Shown here: positions 34,315 to 43,112 of the stretch, one piece after another
Layout: every line of letters starts with the position of its first letter
Numbering within the stretch: the first letter of the stretch is position 1
Source: Erysipelotrichaceae bacterium
GTDB lineage: Bacteria; Bacillota_I; Bacilli_A; Erysipelotrichales; Erysipelotrichaceae
Reading direction: 5' to 3'
Assembly (NCBI GenBank): GCA_022772735.1
Contig: JALEZD010000018.1
Coordinates: 62,001 to 126,000, forward strand
DNA length: 64,000 nt
Notes under the pieces: model-generated
The model's input: only the letters and a program-made list of their open reading frames with translations
What the model was told of the DNA's origin: nothing
Databases searched by the model: none
Translations under genes and position numbers: made by a program

Positions 34315-35313
34315 TTATCCCCTTCTAATAATCTTTCTTATTTTTTTAATAATAGAACTAACATTTTCATTTCTTTTGATTAATCTTAAAGTAAAGACAC
34401 TAATTTTATATTTGAGTATGTTTATAATATTTAAAAATCTATTCTTATAAACCATATATGGATAAAGCTCAACCATTTTACCACCAAATCTCTTTTTATA
34501 ATCAGTTATTTCAAACATAAAATGGAAATTTGATTCATCATTTTTATTATCAATACAAAATTCAATTATTTTATACAAACTTACTTGACCAACATTATAA
34601 AAATCAAATTCAATATTAGAACCTATATCAGTTAAAAAATAATCTTTCCCTACATCATGTACAAGAGAAAATGCTTCTGGAATACCATTCAAAAATAAAA
34701 CAGACAAAATCCCACATTCTCTAGCTGTATTATGTAAACAATTTATATATTCAAAATCTGTATTTTTATTTATACCTTTTTTATTAGTTAATCTTTCATC
34801 ATTAAACTTAACCATTTTATTAATTAAATCTAAAGTTATTTCGTTTTTGATATATATTTTACTTTCAATAACAAACTCTTTATTTAATCTGCTTATATAA
34901 TACCTTAAATGTTTTTTTGTTTTTTTGCCTAATAAATTATTGTACTCATCAATAGTATTAGGTAAACGCATTAAAACATCAGAATTTACTCCTGTTAAAA
35001 CAGGATTAAAATTTTTTGATTCATATTTTGTATATAAATGATCTATAAATATGCAATCAACATTGAAATTTTTAAAAATATATTCCAATAAATTATCCAA
35101 AATAGATGAATCAATACTTCTCATCGCAACATATAATTCGCATTTTTTATCAATTGATGCATATATTTCAATATTATTAATTGTAAATTTATAAATATTT
35201 TTAATTTTTTTAATATATTTAAAACATGAAATTGATGAGTAAAAACTCTTTGATTGCATATCATATTCATAATCAGTAATTAATTCATCAATTTTCTCAA
35301 CAAATACTTCCAT
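34315..35313 (-). CDS. GNAT-superfamily acyltransferase (BioF2/FemAB-like)
   Basis: A 332-residue protein with two weakly similar halves. MRLPNTIDEYNNLLGKKTKKHLRYYISRL near 115-145 matches the start of the acetyltransferase-6 (BioF2-like) domain, and the block GIPEAFSLVHDVGKDYFLTDIG followed by YNVGQVSLYKIIEFC is the acyl-CoA-binding core. FEITDYKKRFGG is the usual near-C-terminal block. Proteins of this type sit in exopolysaccharide loci and are thought to acylate amino sugars; the FemAB relatives instead use aminoacyl-tRNA. No membrane segment is present. It is the first gene of a unit divergent from the GT4 operon. Confidence 0.7.
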   Translation of the reverse strand: MEVFVEKIDELITDYEYDMQSKSFYSSISCFKYIKKIKNIYKFTINNIEIYASIDKKCELYVAMRSIDSSILDNLLEYIFKNFNVDCIFIDHLYTKYESKNFNPVLTGVNSDVLMRLPNTIDEYNNLLGKKTKKHLRYYISRLNKEFVIESKIYIKNEITLDLINKMVKFNDERLTNKKGINKNTDFEYINCLHNTARECGILSVLFLNGIPEAFSLVHDVGKDYFLTDIGSNIEFDFYNVGQVSLYKIIEFCIDNKNDESNFHFMFEITDYKKRFGGKMVELYPYMVYKNRFLNIINILKYKISVFTLRLIKRNENVSSIIKKIRKIIRRG

Positions 35314-35351
35314 ATTTTACCTCCCCTTTATGATAACTTTTAATAAGAAAA

Positions 35352-35380
35352 ATGACAATAATTATAAAATTTACTATAAT
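35352..35380 (+). promoter_or_regulatory. Strong promoter of the GT4 operon
   Basis: ATGACA (five of six matches to the -35 consensus) at 35352-35357 and a perfect TATAAT at 35375-35380 are separated by exactly 17 bp. The GTG start of the first GT4 gene lies 26 bp after the -10 box. Confidence 0.8.
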
Positions 35381-35406
35381 ATCTATATTGAAATGAGGAC
35401 TAAATT

Positions 35407-36630
35407 GTGAACATTTTACTAATAACTCCAAAATTCCCAAAAAAAATAAATGAAGCATTTAATATTACAAACAGTCCTCTTGGTGGATGGATTGATGGAT
35501 TAATTAATAATATAGATACTTCTATTTTAAATTTATCTATTTCTGTATTTGATGAAGGTAAAATAAATAACATAAAACACATAAAAACAGATAATATTGA
35601 TGCATATAAAATTGATTACAAAGACAACTCAATAATCGAAAAATTTTTTAATGAAAACATATATGATATTATTCATGTAGTAGGAATAGAACATAAATAC
35701 ATAAAAGACATTATGAACTATTTACCATTTGAAAAAACTTTACTAAATATCACTGGAATTCAATATGAATATGAAAAGTATTTTTTTAATGATTTTTCAA
35801 AATATAATCCTTTAAAAAATCCATTTTTATCGTTAAATATGTTTATTCAACATAAAATTATTCAATCAAGAGGGAAAGTTGAAAAAGAAATACTTAAAAG
35901 ATGTAAATATGTTGTCGGTAGAACAGAATTTGATAAAAAAAGCGTATTAACAATCAATCCATCATTAAAATATTTCTCATGTAATGAAATACTTAGAGAT
36001 TCATTTTACACAAGCCAAAAATGGAATATTGAAAAATGCACACCCAAGACCATCTTTGTATCTCAAGGTTCACACCCAATAAAAGCTGCACATAAAGTGA
36101 TAGAAATGGTTAATATTTTAAAAGAAAAATATCCTGAAATTAAATGTTATATAGCTGGCGAAAACATAGTTAGATCAAAATCTATTTTGACTTTTTTGGG
36201 TTCTAACTACGCTTCAATAATTAAATCGTTAATAAAAAAATATAAATTAAAAGAAAATATCATATACACAGGTTTTTTAAATGAAGAAGAAATGGTTAAA
36301 AAAATGTTGGGATGCAATGTATTTTTAATGCCATCTTCAATAGAAAATAGCGTAAACAGTTTACAAGAAGCAATGCTTTTAGGGATGCCCTGTGTTAGCA
36401 GTTTAGTTGGTGGTGTTAGCTCATTAGTTGATAAAAACAGCTGCTTAACATACAAATTTAATGACATAAATGATGCTGTAATAAAAATAAGTATGATTTT
36501 AGATAACACTCATCTTTCATCAATACTTGGAGAGAGTGCAATAAAAAGAATTAATAAAATAGCTGATAAAGAAGTCAATATAAAAGAATTAATCAGTATT
36601 TATAAAAATATTATAGAGGATAAGAAATGA
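35407..36630 (+). CDS. Glycosyltransferase family 4
   Basis: A 407-residue GT-B enzyme beginning at a GTG codon (NILLITPKFPKK follows), with TGAGGA ten bases upstream. The C-terminal donor domain has VSQGSHPIKAAH, the YIAGENIV stretch, and FLMPSSIENSVNSLQEAMLLGMP with the E-x7-E pair; NSVNSLQEA is a variant typical of exopolysaccharide transferases. It is the first of three GT4 genes joined by ATGA overlaps, a compact operon on the strand opposite most of the locus. Substrate unknown. Confidence 0.9.
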   Translation: MNILLITPKFPKKINEAFNITNSPLGGWIDGLINNIDTSILNLSISVFDEGKINNIKHIKTDNIDAYKIDYKDNSIIEKFFNENIYDIIHVVGIEHKYIKDIMNYLPFEKTLLNITGIQYEYEKYFFNDFSKYNPLKNPFLSLNMFIQHKIIQSRGKVEKEILKRCKYVVGRTEFDKKSVLTINPSLKYFSCNEILRDSFYTSQKWNIEKCTPKTIFVSQGSHPIKAAHKVIEMVNILKEKYPEIKCYIAGENIVRSKSILTFLGSNYASIIKSLIKKYKLKENIIYTGFLNEEEMVKKMLGCNVFLMPSSIENSVNSLQEAMLLGMPCVSSLVGGVSSLVDKNSCLTYKFNDINDAVIKISMILDNTHLSSILGESAIKRINKIADKEVNIKELISIYKNIIEDKK

Positions 36631-37760
36631 AGGTATGCTACTACTCATCACTAGTAAGTGAAAGGTTATATAAAAAATTGTATACAAAAAAAGAAAAACC
36701 TGGTATGCAAGCACAAACATTTAATAGATTAATTGTAGAAGGTTTAATAAAAAATAACATATTTGTCAAATGCTTTTCTGTAATACCAACTTCTAAAGAA
36801 CTTTTTGATTTGAATTATTTAAATGAAAAAAGCGAACATTTTTTTAAGTACTACAAAGTTTTTAATTTTCCTATCATAAAGGATGTTTATATACTATTAA
36901 AATCGTATTTTCAAACATTATATAATTTGATCATTGATAAAGAAATCGTATGTGTTATTGATGTTTTATGTTCAACAAGTGGATTAGGTGCGTCTATTGC
37001 ATGTAAACATCTAAAAAAAGATTGTATTGGAATTGTAACAGATTTACCTGAATTTTTAACAAGTAATAAACTATATATTAACATGGTTTATAAAACAATT
37101 AAAAACTGCAATAAATACATATTCTTAACTCAGCCTATGAATAATCTTCTAAATAAAAACAATAAACCTTATCAAATAGTAGAAGGACTATGTATTGAAA
37201 ACGAATTTAAAACAAATAACAGAGAAAAAGTTTTTATGTATGCTGGAAGCCTTGATAAAGTAAATGGAATAAGCACATTGATTGAAGCATTTTTACAAGT
37301 TGACACTAATTTTCAATTACATATATATGGTTCAGGAGATTATGAAGAACAAATAAATAAAATTTCTAAAGAAAAAACTAATATTAAATTTTTTGGTTTA
37401 GTTGACAGGGATATTATTCTTGAAAAAATAAAAAATGTATACTTTTTAATCAATCCAAGAAGCACCACAAACGAAATGGTTAAATATTCATTTCCAAGTA
37501 AAAATATGGAATATTTAGCTAGTGGTACTCCTTTCCTATGTACAAAATTACCATGTATACCAAGTGATTATCTTGAGTATATTAATTTATTTGAAAATGA
37601 TGATGTTGAGGGTATAAAAAAAGGATTAGAAAAAGTCTTAAATGTTGATTATTCTACATTAGTGAATAAAGCTGAAAAAGGAAAAGAGTTTATTATTAAA
37701 AATAAGAATAACATTAGCCAAACTAAAAAAATAATTAATCTAATTGGAGATAAGAGATGA
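36627..37760 (+). CDS. Glycosyltransferase family 4
   Basis: A 377-residue GT-B enzyme. The N-terminal part includes PGMQAQTFNRLIVEGL, seen in exopolysaccharide transferases, and the C-terminal part has MYAGSLDKVNGI, YGSGDYEEQI and PSKNMEYLASGTP. In the last block the first glutamate of E-x7-E is replaced by another residue (FPSKNMEYLASG), as in the KME-YLA subgroup of GT4. It shares ATGA overlaps with both neighbours. Relaxed conservation of the signature makes the donor even harder to guess. Confidence 0.87.
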   Translation: MKVCYYSSLVSERLYKKLYTKKEKPGMQAQTFNRLIVEGLIKNNIFVKCFSVIPTSKELFDLNYLNEKSEHFFKYYKVFNFPIIKDVYILLKSYFQTLYNLIIDKEIVCVIDVLCSTSGLGASIACKHLKKDCIGIVTDLPEFLTSNKLYINMVYKTIKNCNKYIFLTQPMNNLLNKNNKPYQIVEGLCIENEFKTNNREKVFMYAGSLDKVNGISTLIEAFLQVDTNFQLHIYGSGDYEEQINKISKEKTNIKFFGLVDRDIILEKIKNVYFLINPRSTTNEMVKYSFPSKNMEYLASGTPFLCTKLPCIPSDYLEYINLFENDDVEGIKKGLEKVLNVDYSTLVNKAEKGKEFIIKNKNNISQTKKIINLIGDKR

Positions 37761-38902
37761 AGCTATTATTTATTTCAAATTTTATTAATCATCATCAATT
37801 ACCAATATGTAATGAACTCTTTAATATACTAGGTAATAATTTTAAGTTTGTCGCTTGTGAAGAAATACCTGATGATAAATTAAAACTAGGATACAGTAAT
37901 TTTGAATTACCTTACTTGATAGATGGTAGAAATAAAGAAGATGTATATCCTCTTTTAGAAGAATTTGATGTACTTCTTGCAGGAAGCTGTCCTCATGAAT
38001 ATATGGACTATTATATTGATAGAAAAAAATTAATTTTCATTTATTCTGAAAGAATATTCAAAGATGGAACATGGCATAAATACTCACCACTAGCACATTA
38101 CAATATGTATAAATTTTATAATAAAAAATTTAATGACAATATGTATCTTCTTTGTGCAAGTGCATATACATCAAGTGATTATAACGATTTTAATTCATTT
38201 AAAAATGCTTGTTTAAAATGGGGATACTTTCCACCTATATCAAATAAATCAATAGATGAAATAGAAAATATAAAAAAATCAAATTCAATTATTTGGGTAG
38301 GAAGATTTATTGATTGGAAACATCCCGAACAAGCCATAAACCTAGGTAAATATTTAAAAGTTAAAAACTATGATTTTCAAATAAATATTATTGGAGATGG
38401 AATATTAAAAGAAAAATTACAAAAACAAATAAATGACTTAAATTTGGATAAACACATTAAAATTCATGGTCCAAAACCTTTTTTAGAAGTCAGAAAATAT
38501 ATGGAAGAATGTAAGATATTCATATTTACAAGCGATTTTAATGAAGGTTGGGGTGCAGTATTAAATGAAGCAATGTCAAGTGGTTGTGCATGTATTTCAA
38601 GCTATAAAGCTGGTTCAAGTTTATATTTGATAAATAATTCAAATGGAATAATTTATGATAATACTCAAAAAAGTTTAAATGAAAGTGTAGAAAAATATTT
38701 GTTAGATGAAAACCTACGAAAACAACACTCTAAAAACGCATATGAAACCATAACTAATACATGGAACTATAAAGTTGCCGCAACAAGATTGGTAAAACTA
38801 TCAAAATCTATTTTAGAAAAAAATATATTAAAATTTGAAACTGGACCATTAAGTAAAGCAGAAATTATAACAAATAAAAAAGCTAAGCATTTTATTAAAT
38901 AA
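37757..38902 (+). CDS. Glycosyltransferase family 4
   Basis: A 381-residue GT-B enzyme and the last gene of the three-gene operon. The acceptor domain begins LLFISNFINHHQLPICNEL, and the donor domain has WVGRFIDWKHPEQ, IIGDGILKEKL, and FTSDFNEGWGAVLNEAMSSG with E-x7-E. It resembles the GT4 at 1886-2974 in the NEAMS block. The stop codon lies inside the loop of the terminator that follows, so the operon ends very tightly. Confidence 0.9.
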   Translation: MKLLFISNFINHHQLPICNELFNILGNNFKFVACEEIPDDKLKLGYSNFELPYLIDGRNKEDVYPLLEEFDVLLAGSCPHEYMDYYIDRKKLIFIYSERIFKDGTWHKYSPLAHYNMYKFYNKKFNDNMYLLCASAYTSSDYNDFNSFKNACLKWGYFPPISNKSIDEIENIKKSNSIIWVGRFIDWKHPEQAINLGKYLKVKNYDFQINIIGDGILKEKLQKQINDLNLDKHIKIHGPKPFLEVRKYMEECKIFIFTSDFNEGWGAVLNEAMSSGCACISSYKAGSSLYLINNSNGIIYDNTQKSLNESVEKYLLDENLRKQHSKNAYETITNTWNYKVAATRLVKLSKSILEKNILKFETGPLSKAEIITNKKAKHFIK

Positions 38903-38917
38903 GCTTAGCTTTTTTTA
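38880..38917. terminator. Bidirectional rho-independent terminator
   Basis: A 9-bp perfect stem AAGCTAAGC / GCTTAGCTT (38880-38888 and 38903-38911) has a 14-base loop and is followed by seven T on the plus strand. A-rich sequence on the other side gives a T run for the minus strand too. It serves both the GT4 operon and the convergent pepF. The GT4 stop codon sits in the loop. Confidence 0.9.
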
Positions 38918-40711
38918 CTATCCTAACAATTTTTCTAATTCGTCAAGTCTTTCTTCAAATATTTTTATTGTATTTTCAATATAATCAGCCTTTGTCATAT
39001 CTACTCCAGCTTCCTTCATAACATTAATTGGATAATCACTAATTCCAGCTTTTAAGAAACCAAAATATTTATCAACATATTCTTTATTTCCACTTAAAAT
39101 GCGTGATGCAAGGGCACTTGCGGCAGAAAATCCTGTTGCATATTGGAATACATAATAGTTGTAATAAAAGTGAGGTATTCTAGACCATTCTTTTGAAATA
39201 TAATCATCTTGTTCAACTGATGCATAATATTTTGCGTTTAACTTTTTGTACTCTTCTGTTAAAAAGTCATGTGTTAATGGTACTCCTAATGCATCTTGTT
39301 CATGAATAAAATGTTCAAATTCAGCAAATTGTGTTTGTCTAAAAACTGTCCCTTTAACTCCATCTAAATAATGATTTAAAACATATTTTCTAACTTCAGG
39401 ATTTGTTTCAGTTTTTAACAAGTATTCTGTCAATAAGTTTTCATTTGTTGTAGACGCAATTTCTGCAAGGAAAATAGGATAACTTCCATAAGTATGACTT
39501 TGGTTTTTATGAGTGTAGTAACTATGCATACTATGTCCAAGTTCATGCACAAGAGTATAAAGTTGATCTACAGAATCATGCCAATTCATCAAAATATAAG
39601 GAGCACTATCATAAACACCTGAAGAATATGCACCACTTCTTTTCCCTTCATTTTCAGTCCAGTCAATCCATCTTTCATCAAATGCACGCTTCAATAAATT
39701 AACATACTCTTCACCTAAAGGTGCTAATGCTTTTAATGTTATTTCTTTTGCTTGTTCGATAGTATAACTAATTGGAGCTTTTCCAATCATAGGCGTATAC
39801 ACATCATACATATACATTTTTTCTAATTTTAATGATTTTTTTCTTAAATTCAAATATCTTTGGAAAAGTGTAAGATTATTGTTTATTACATTAACTAAAG
39901 TGTCATAAACTTCTTCAGGCACAAAGTTTTCTGAAAGTGATGCATGTCTTGCAGAGTTATACCCTCTTACCTTTGCTTGGAAGTTATGATTTTTGACTGT
40001 TGTACTTAGTGTAGATGCAAATGTATTTTTTAAATTCCCAAATGTTGTATACATCATCTCATACGCTTCTTTTCTAAGAGCTCTATTATCAGATTCTAAA
40101 AGTTGTGCATATAAACCATTTGTTAATCTTTGTTTGCTTCCATCTTCAAGTGTTACTTCTCCATGTTTCAAATCCGCATTAGAAAGCTTTGAAGCAATAT
40201 CTGCAGGAGAACTCAAAATTTCTTGTGCACCTGCCAATAAAGCCTCTTCTTTATCAGATAATATAAATTTCTTTTTACTTAAAAGTCTTTCAAAAAAGTG
40301 TTCATATCTTCTTAGTTCTTCATTTTCCTCAAAAAAACTTTCTAAAGTTTGTTTGTCTATACTTAACATTTCAGGTACAAATGGTGCAGTAATTTCACCA
40401 TATTTCACGTATACATTTACAGTTTTCGCATACATTGCTTGATATGTTGAGTTAGCTGTATCTTGATCGGCTTTTAAATGTGAATAAACATAGGCTAATT
40501 CTAGTCTTCTTTCAAACTCTTCTTGTACTTTTAATGCATTTAATAAACTACTTGCACTTTTTTTAAAAGTTCCTGATAGCTTTTTTATTTCTTCCAAATC
40601 ATTATTTAATTTAGTCACTTCTTTTTCTTGTTCTTCATCACTTTTATAAATTAAAGTTAAATCCCATGTTAAATCTTTACTAACTTCATCTCTTTTTAAT
40701 TGTCTACTCAT
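38918..40711 (-). CDS. pepF: Oligoendopeptidase F
   Basis: A cytoplasmic M3B zinc metallopeptidase that cuts oligopeptides of about 7-17 residues. The zinc site LVHELGHSMHSYY is near residue 385 with the third ligand in AEIASTTNE about 25 residues later; DSAPYILMNW and PHFYYNYYVFQYATG are family blocks around the substrate cleft. Length 597 residues from the preferred ATG at 40711 (MSRQLKRDEV), which has AGGAGG six bases upstream. An upstream in-frame ATG at 40765 lies in the promoter and is unlikely. The gene stands alone between a promoter and a shared terminator. Confidence 0.97.
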   Translation of the reverse strand: MSRQLKRDEVSKDLTWDLTLIYKSDEEQEKEVTKLNNDLEEIKKLSGTFKKSASSLLNALKVQEEFERRLELAYVYSHLKADQDTANSTYQAMYAKTVNVYVKYGEITAPFVPEMLSIDKQTLESFFEENEELRRYEHFFERLLSKKKFILSDKEEALLAGAQEILSSPADIASKLSNADLKHGEVTLEDGSKQRLTNGLYAQLLESDNRALRKEAYEMMYTTFGNLKNTFASTLSTTVKNHNFQAKVRGYNSARHASLSENFVPEEVYDTLVNVINNNLTLFQRYLNLRKKSLKLEKMYMYDVYTPMIGKAPISYTIEQAKEITLKALAPLGEEYVNLLKRAFDERWIDWTENEGKRSGAYSSGVYDSAPYILMNWHDSVDQLYTLVHELGHSMHSYYTHKNQSHTYGSYPIFLAEIASTTNENLLTEYLLKTETNPEVRKYVLNHYLDGVKGTVFRQTQFAEFEHFIHEQDALGVPLTHDFLTEEYKKLNAKYYASVEQDDYISKEWSRIPHFYYNYYVFQYATGFSAASALASRILSGNKEYVDKYFGFLKAGISDYPINVMKEAGVDMTKADYIENTIKIFEERLDELEKLLG

Positions 40712-40736
40712 ACTTCCTCCTAGTTTAATGATATAA

Positions 40737-40765
40737 AATATATCACACAAAAATAATTCATTCAA
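40737..40765 (-). promoter_or_regulatory. pepF promoter
   Basis: On the minus strand TTGAAT (40760-40765) and TATATT (40737-40742) are 17 bp apart, with TG one base before the -10 (extended -10). It begins five bases after the end of the ArsR-like gene. Confidence 0.75.
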
Positions 40766-40770
40766 TTTTC

Positions 40771-41751
40771 TTAAATAAAGTCTTTATTAAATTTATAAAT
40801 AACCTTTTTTAATAATTCTTTATTAACTTTGTATTTCAGCTCGCTATTTTCAATATTACTTGCGATTAAAAGATGTGATTCAAGCAATTTCTTTATATGA
40901 AACGATACTGCAGCACTAGATATATTAAGTTTATTCGCAATTTCAATAGATTTCATATCCGTTTGTACCAAATACTTTAATACATCATATCTACTTTTAT
41001 CACTTAATATCTTTAAAATTTCAAATACAGTTTCATCATTTTTTTTGTTTGTAAATGATTTTTCAAATAATGTTCCAACTACTAACATCTCTTCAAACAT
41101 ATAAGAAAATGTTAACAATATAGGGCTTAATACACAAATAAACTTAATATTTTCAATAACTTTATGATTTAGTTTTTTATCAAATATTTTTATATTTTCA
41201 ATAAAATTATTTAAGTTAAAATTAATTTTAAATTCTTCTCTTTCTTTTTTATATTTTTTATAATATGGTGTATAAACTTTTTCAGTAAATTTCAATAAAT
41301 CCACGTATTTTTTCATCATTTCTACTGGGTTTAATATAACTTTTACTACTTTCCACTTTTGCGCAACTGTATCATATAAATCGGAAAACTTATTTATCAT
41401 TTTCTCCTTATTTAAAGTTTCATCATCACTCATCAAAGTTAATATATCATTTTCACTCATATTTAAAAGGTTTGTATAAAAATCATCTGTATTTTCTATT
41501 TTTTTACCTTCTTCTAAAAAATGTATTAAAATTTTTAACATAAACACAATATTATCTTCTATCAAAAAATTTTCATCCACGAAATCAAGTTTATCTTTGA
41601 ACAAATTTTTTATAGCAAATATATCTTCTTTATAATCTTTAAGAATATTTTCTTTTTTTTCAGACATATAATCATCTTTTACAAAGAAATTTGTAACAAA
41701 CAAAATTTCAACAATTTTATTTATACCTTCACTCGAAAACTTATTTATCAT
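40771..41751 (-). CDS. ArsR-like HTH regulator with long N-terminal domain
   Basis: A 326-residue protein. The last 80 residues are a winged helix of ArsR type: ILSDKSRYDVLKYLVQ, then the recognition helix IANKLNISSAAVSFHIKKL and a wing. Residues 1-240 are charged and helical with a hydrophobic stretch near 205-230 and have no known family that I recognise. Typical ArsR regulators are only about 100 residues, so the N-terminal part is probably a sensing or dimerisation domain. It overlaps the MFS gene by 11 bp, a pairing common in Bacillota where the regulator controls its own transporter. AAGGAG precedes the ATG. Confidence 0.85.
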   Translation of the reverse strand: MINKFSSEGINKIVEILFVTNFFVKDDYMSEKKENILKDYKEDIFAIKNLFKDKLDFVDENFLIEDNIVFMLKILIHFLEEGKKIENTDDFYTNLLNMSENDILTLMSDDETLNKEKMINKFSDLYDTVAQKWKVVKVILNPVEMMKKYVDLLKFTEKVYTPYYKKYKKEREEFKINFNLNNFIENIKIFDKKLNHKVIENIKFICVLSPILLTFSYMFEEMLVVGTLFEKSFTNKKNDETVFEILKILSDKSRYDVLKYLVQTDMKSIEIANKLNISSAAVSFHIKKLLESHLLIASNIENSELKYKVNKELLKKVIYKFNKDFI

Positions 41752-42988
41752 TCAACTCACTCCTTTTTAGTTTTATAAAAATCAATAACATAATTAACCA
41801 AACAATAAATATTATAGAAATAATATTTGTGTTCAAAAATGTAATTACCCAAGAAAATATCAATGATATAAAAATCATTCCAATTTGTGCATATGTATTC
41901 AATATTCCTAATATTGATGCCAAATTATCCTTTGGAAGACTATTTATAGTTCTTGCATTTAACTTAGGCTGAAGTGCTGTTACAAATACAACTTCTATAG
42001 ATAAAAATATTGATAACAAATATATATTACGAAAGTAAAAACTTAAAAATACCCCTACAGCCGATATTAAACCATAAAACAAAAGTGACAATAAGCTAAA
42101 TTTTTTGAATATATTTGTACTTAACATTCCACCCATTATTGAAAAAACAGTTAATAATATAGATATAGTTGAAATTGTAATTTGTGGATTTACAAAAACG
42201 AAATTTTTATATTCACTTATCATAAGTAAAATCATTGGATTTATAACAGTAAATACTCCATTAATAAATGGTGCAATTAAAAACACACTAAATAAATCAG
42301 GAAATTTTTTTAATTCATCAAACGTTTTTTTAAAGTTATTAATAAAATCTGCATATATATTTCTTTTTTCATTTATAGGTGAAACCACATTATCGCTAAT
42401 TAAATTTTTCAATTTTTTTCTTATAGTTAAAATTATTATCATTGAAATAATAAATGTTCCAGCATTTATATATGCTAATTGTTGATAAGTAAAAATTCCA
42501 ACCAAAATTGCACTAATTGTTCTAAAAACAATATTTAATATATTTGATGCTGTTTGTCTAAATGCACTTGCTGACTCTCTATCTTCATCATTGATAATTT
42601 TAACTGAAATGGGAATAAATAAACTTGATTCATATTGACCAGAAATATCTGATACAAAATTTAAAATAGAAATTAAAATCAATATAAATAGCGATGGATT
42701 AAAACCAAGTAAAACCCCTATTGTCAAATATAAAACAGCTCTTAAACACAAGGTGTATATTATTTTATCAACTTTATTTTTTGTCTTATCAGCAAAATAT
42801 CCAGAAATAAAAGTAGTAAGAGTAGGAATTGTTTCTGAAATAGAAACAATTGCGATTGCATATTTTGGATTAGGCAATAATAAAACATAATTCATAAGTA
42901 CCAAATAAAATAACACATCTCCAAAATTTGAAATCATATCCGATACAAAAGAAGTCATGTATAGTTTGTTATGTAATATCTTTTTCAT
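41741..42988 (-). CDS. Major facilitator superfamily transporter
   Basis: A 415-residue protein with about 12 membrane segments. The N-terminal part reads FVSDMISNFGDVLFYLVLMNYVLLL, and SGYFADKTKNKVDK after the second helix is the MFS loop 2-3 motif (G-x-x-x-D-x-x-x-R/K). FVSDISGQYESSLFIPI and SASAFRQTASNIL are similar to macrolide-efflux-type and related drug exporters. It is the first gene of a two-gene unit with the ArsR-like regulator. Direction and substrate are unknown. Regulation is suggested by two near-identical operator-like repeats just after the promoter. Confidence 0.88.
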   Translation of the reverse strand: MKKILHNKLYMTSFVSDMISNFGDVLFYLVLMNYVLLLPNPKYAIAIVSISETIPTLTTFISGYFADKTKNKVDKIIYTLCLRAVLYLTIGVLLGFNPSLFILILISILNFVSDISGQYESSLFIPISVKIINDEDRESASAFRQTASNILNIVFRTISAILVGIFTYQQLAYINAGTFIISMIIILTIRKKLKNLISDNVVSPINEKRNIYADFINNFKKTFDELKKFPDLFSVFLIAPFINGVFTVINPMILLMISEYKNFVFVNPQITISTISILLTVFSIMGGMLSTNIFKKFSLLSLLFYGLISAVGVFLSFYFRNIYLLSIFLSIEVVFVTALQPKLNARTINSLPKDNLASILGILNTYAQIGMIFISLIFSWVITFLNTNIISIIFIVWLIMLLIFIKLKRSELNDK

Positions 42989-43003
42989 AGCTAATCACCT
43001 TTT

Positions 43004-43042
43004 AATAAACATACATTTATTTTTTTATTAAACATATATTTA
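43004..43042. promoter_or_regulatory. Two operator-like repeats before the MFS/ArsR genes
   Basis: Two 16-bp copies at 43004-43019 and 43027-43042 match at 14 positions and are 23 bp apart. Each centres on a near-palindrome of the form TAAAC-ATA-(C/T)-ATTTA. They lie between the -10 box and the MFS start codon, where a bound ArsR-family protein would block transcription. Confidence 0.6.
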
Positions 43043-43052
43043 ACAATTAAAT

Positions 43053-43079
43053 ATTATACATTACCTTATGTTAAGTCAA
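43053..43079 (-). promoter_or_regulatory. Promoter of the MFS/ArsR unit
   Basis: Minus-strand TTGACT (43074-43079) and perfect TATAAT (43053-43058) have a 15-bp spacer, shorter than the ideal 17. A short spacer is typical of regulated promoters. Confidence 0.65.
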
Positions 43080-43112
43080 TACTAAAAATTTAATTAAACA
43101 CTCACTTAAATA

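Noticed and set aside
39993-40442. 149-codon plus-strand ORF inside pepF
   Set aside because: It is antisense to conserved PepF coding sequence, has no good ribosome site and an unnatural serine-rich composition.
42105-42485. 126-codon plus-strand ORF inside the MFS gene
   Set aside because: Antisense to membrane helices, no ribosome site.
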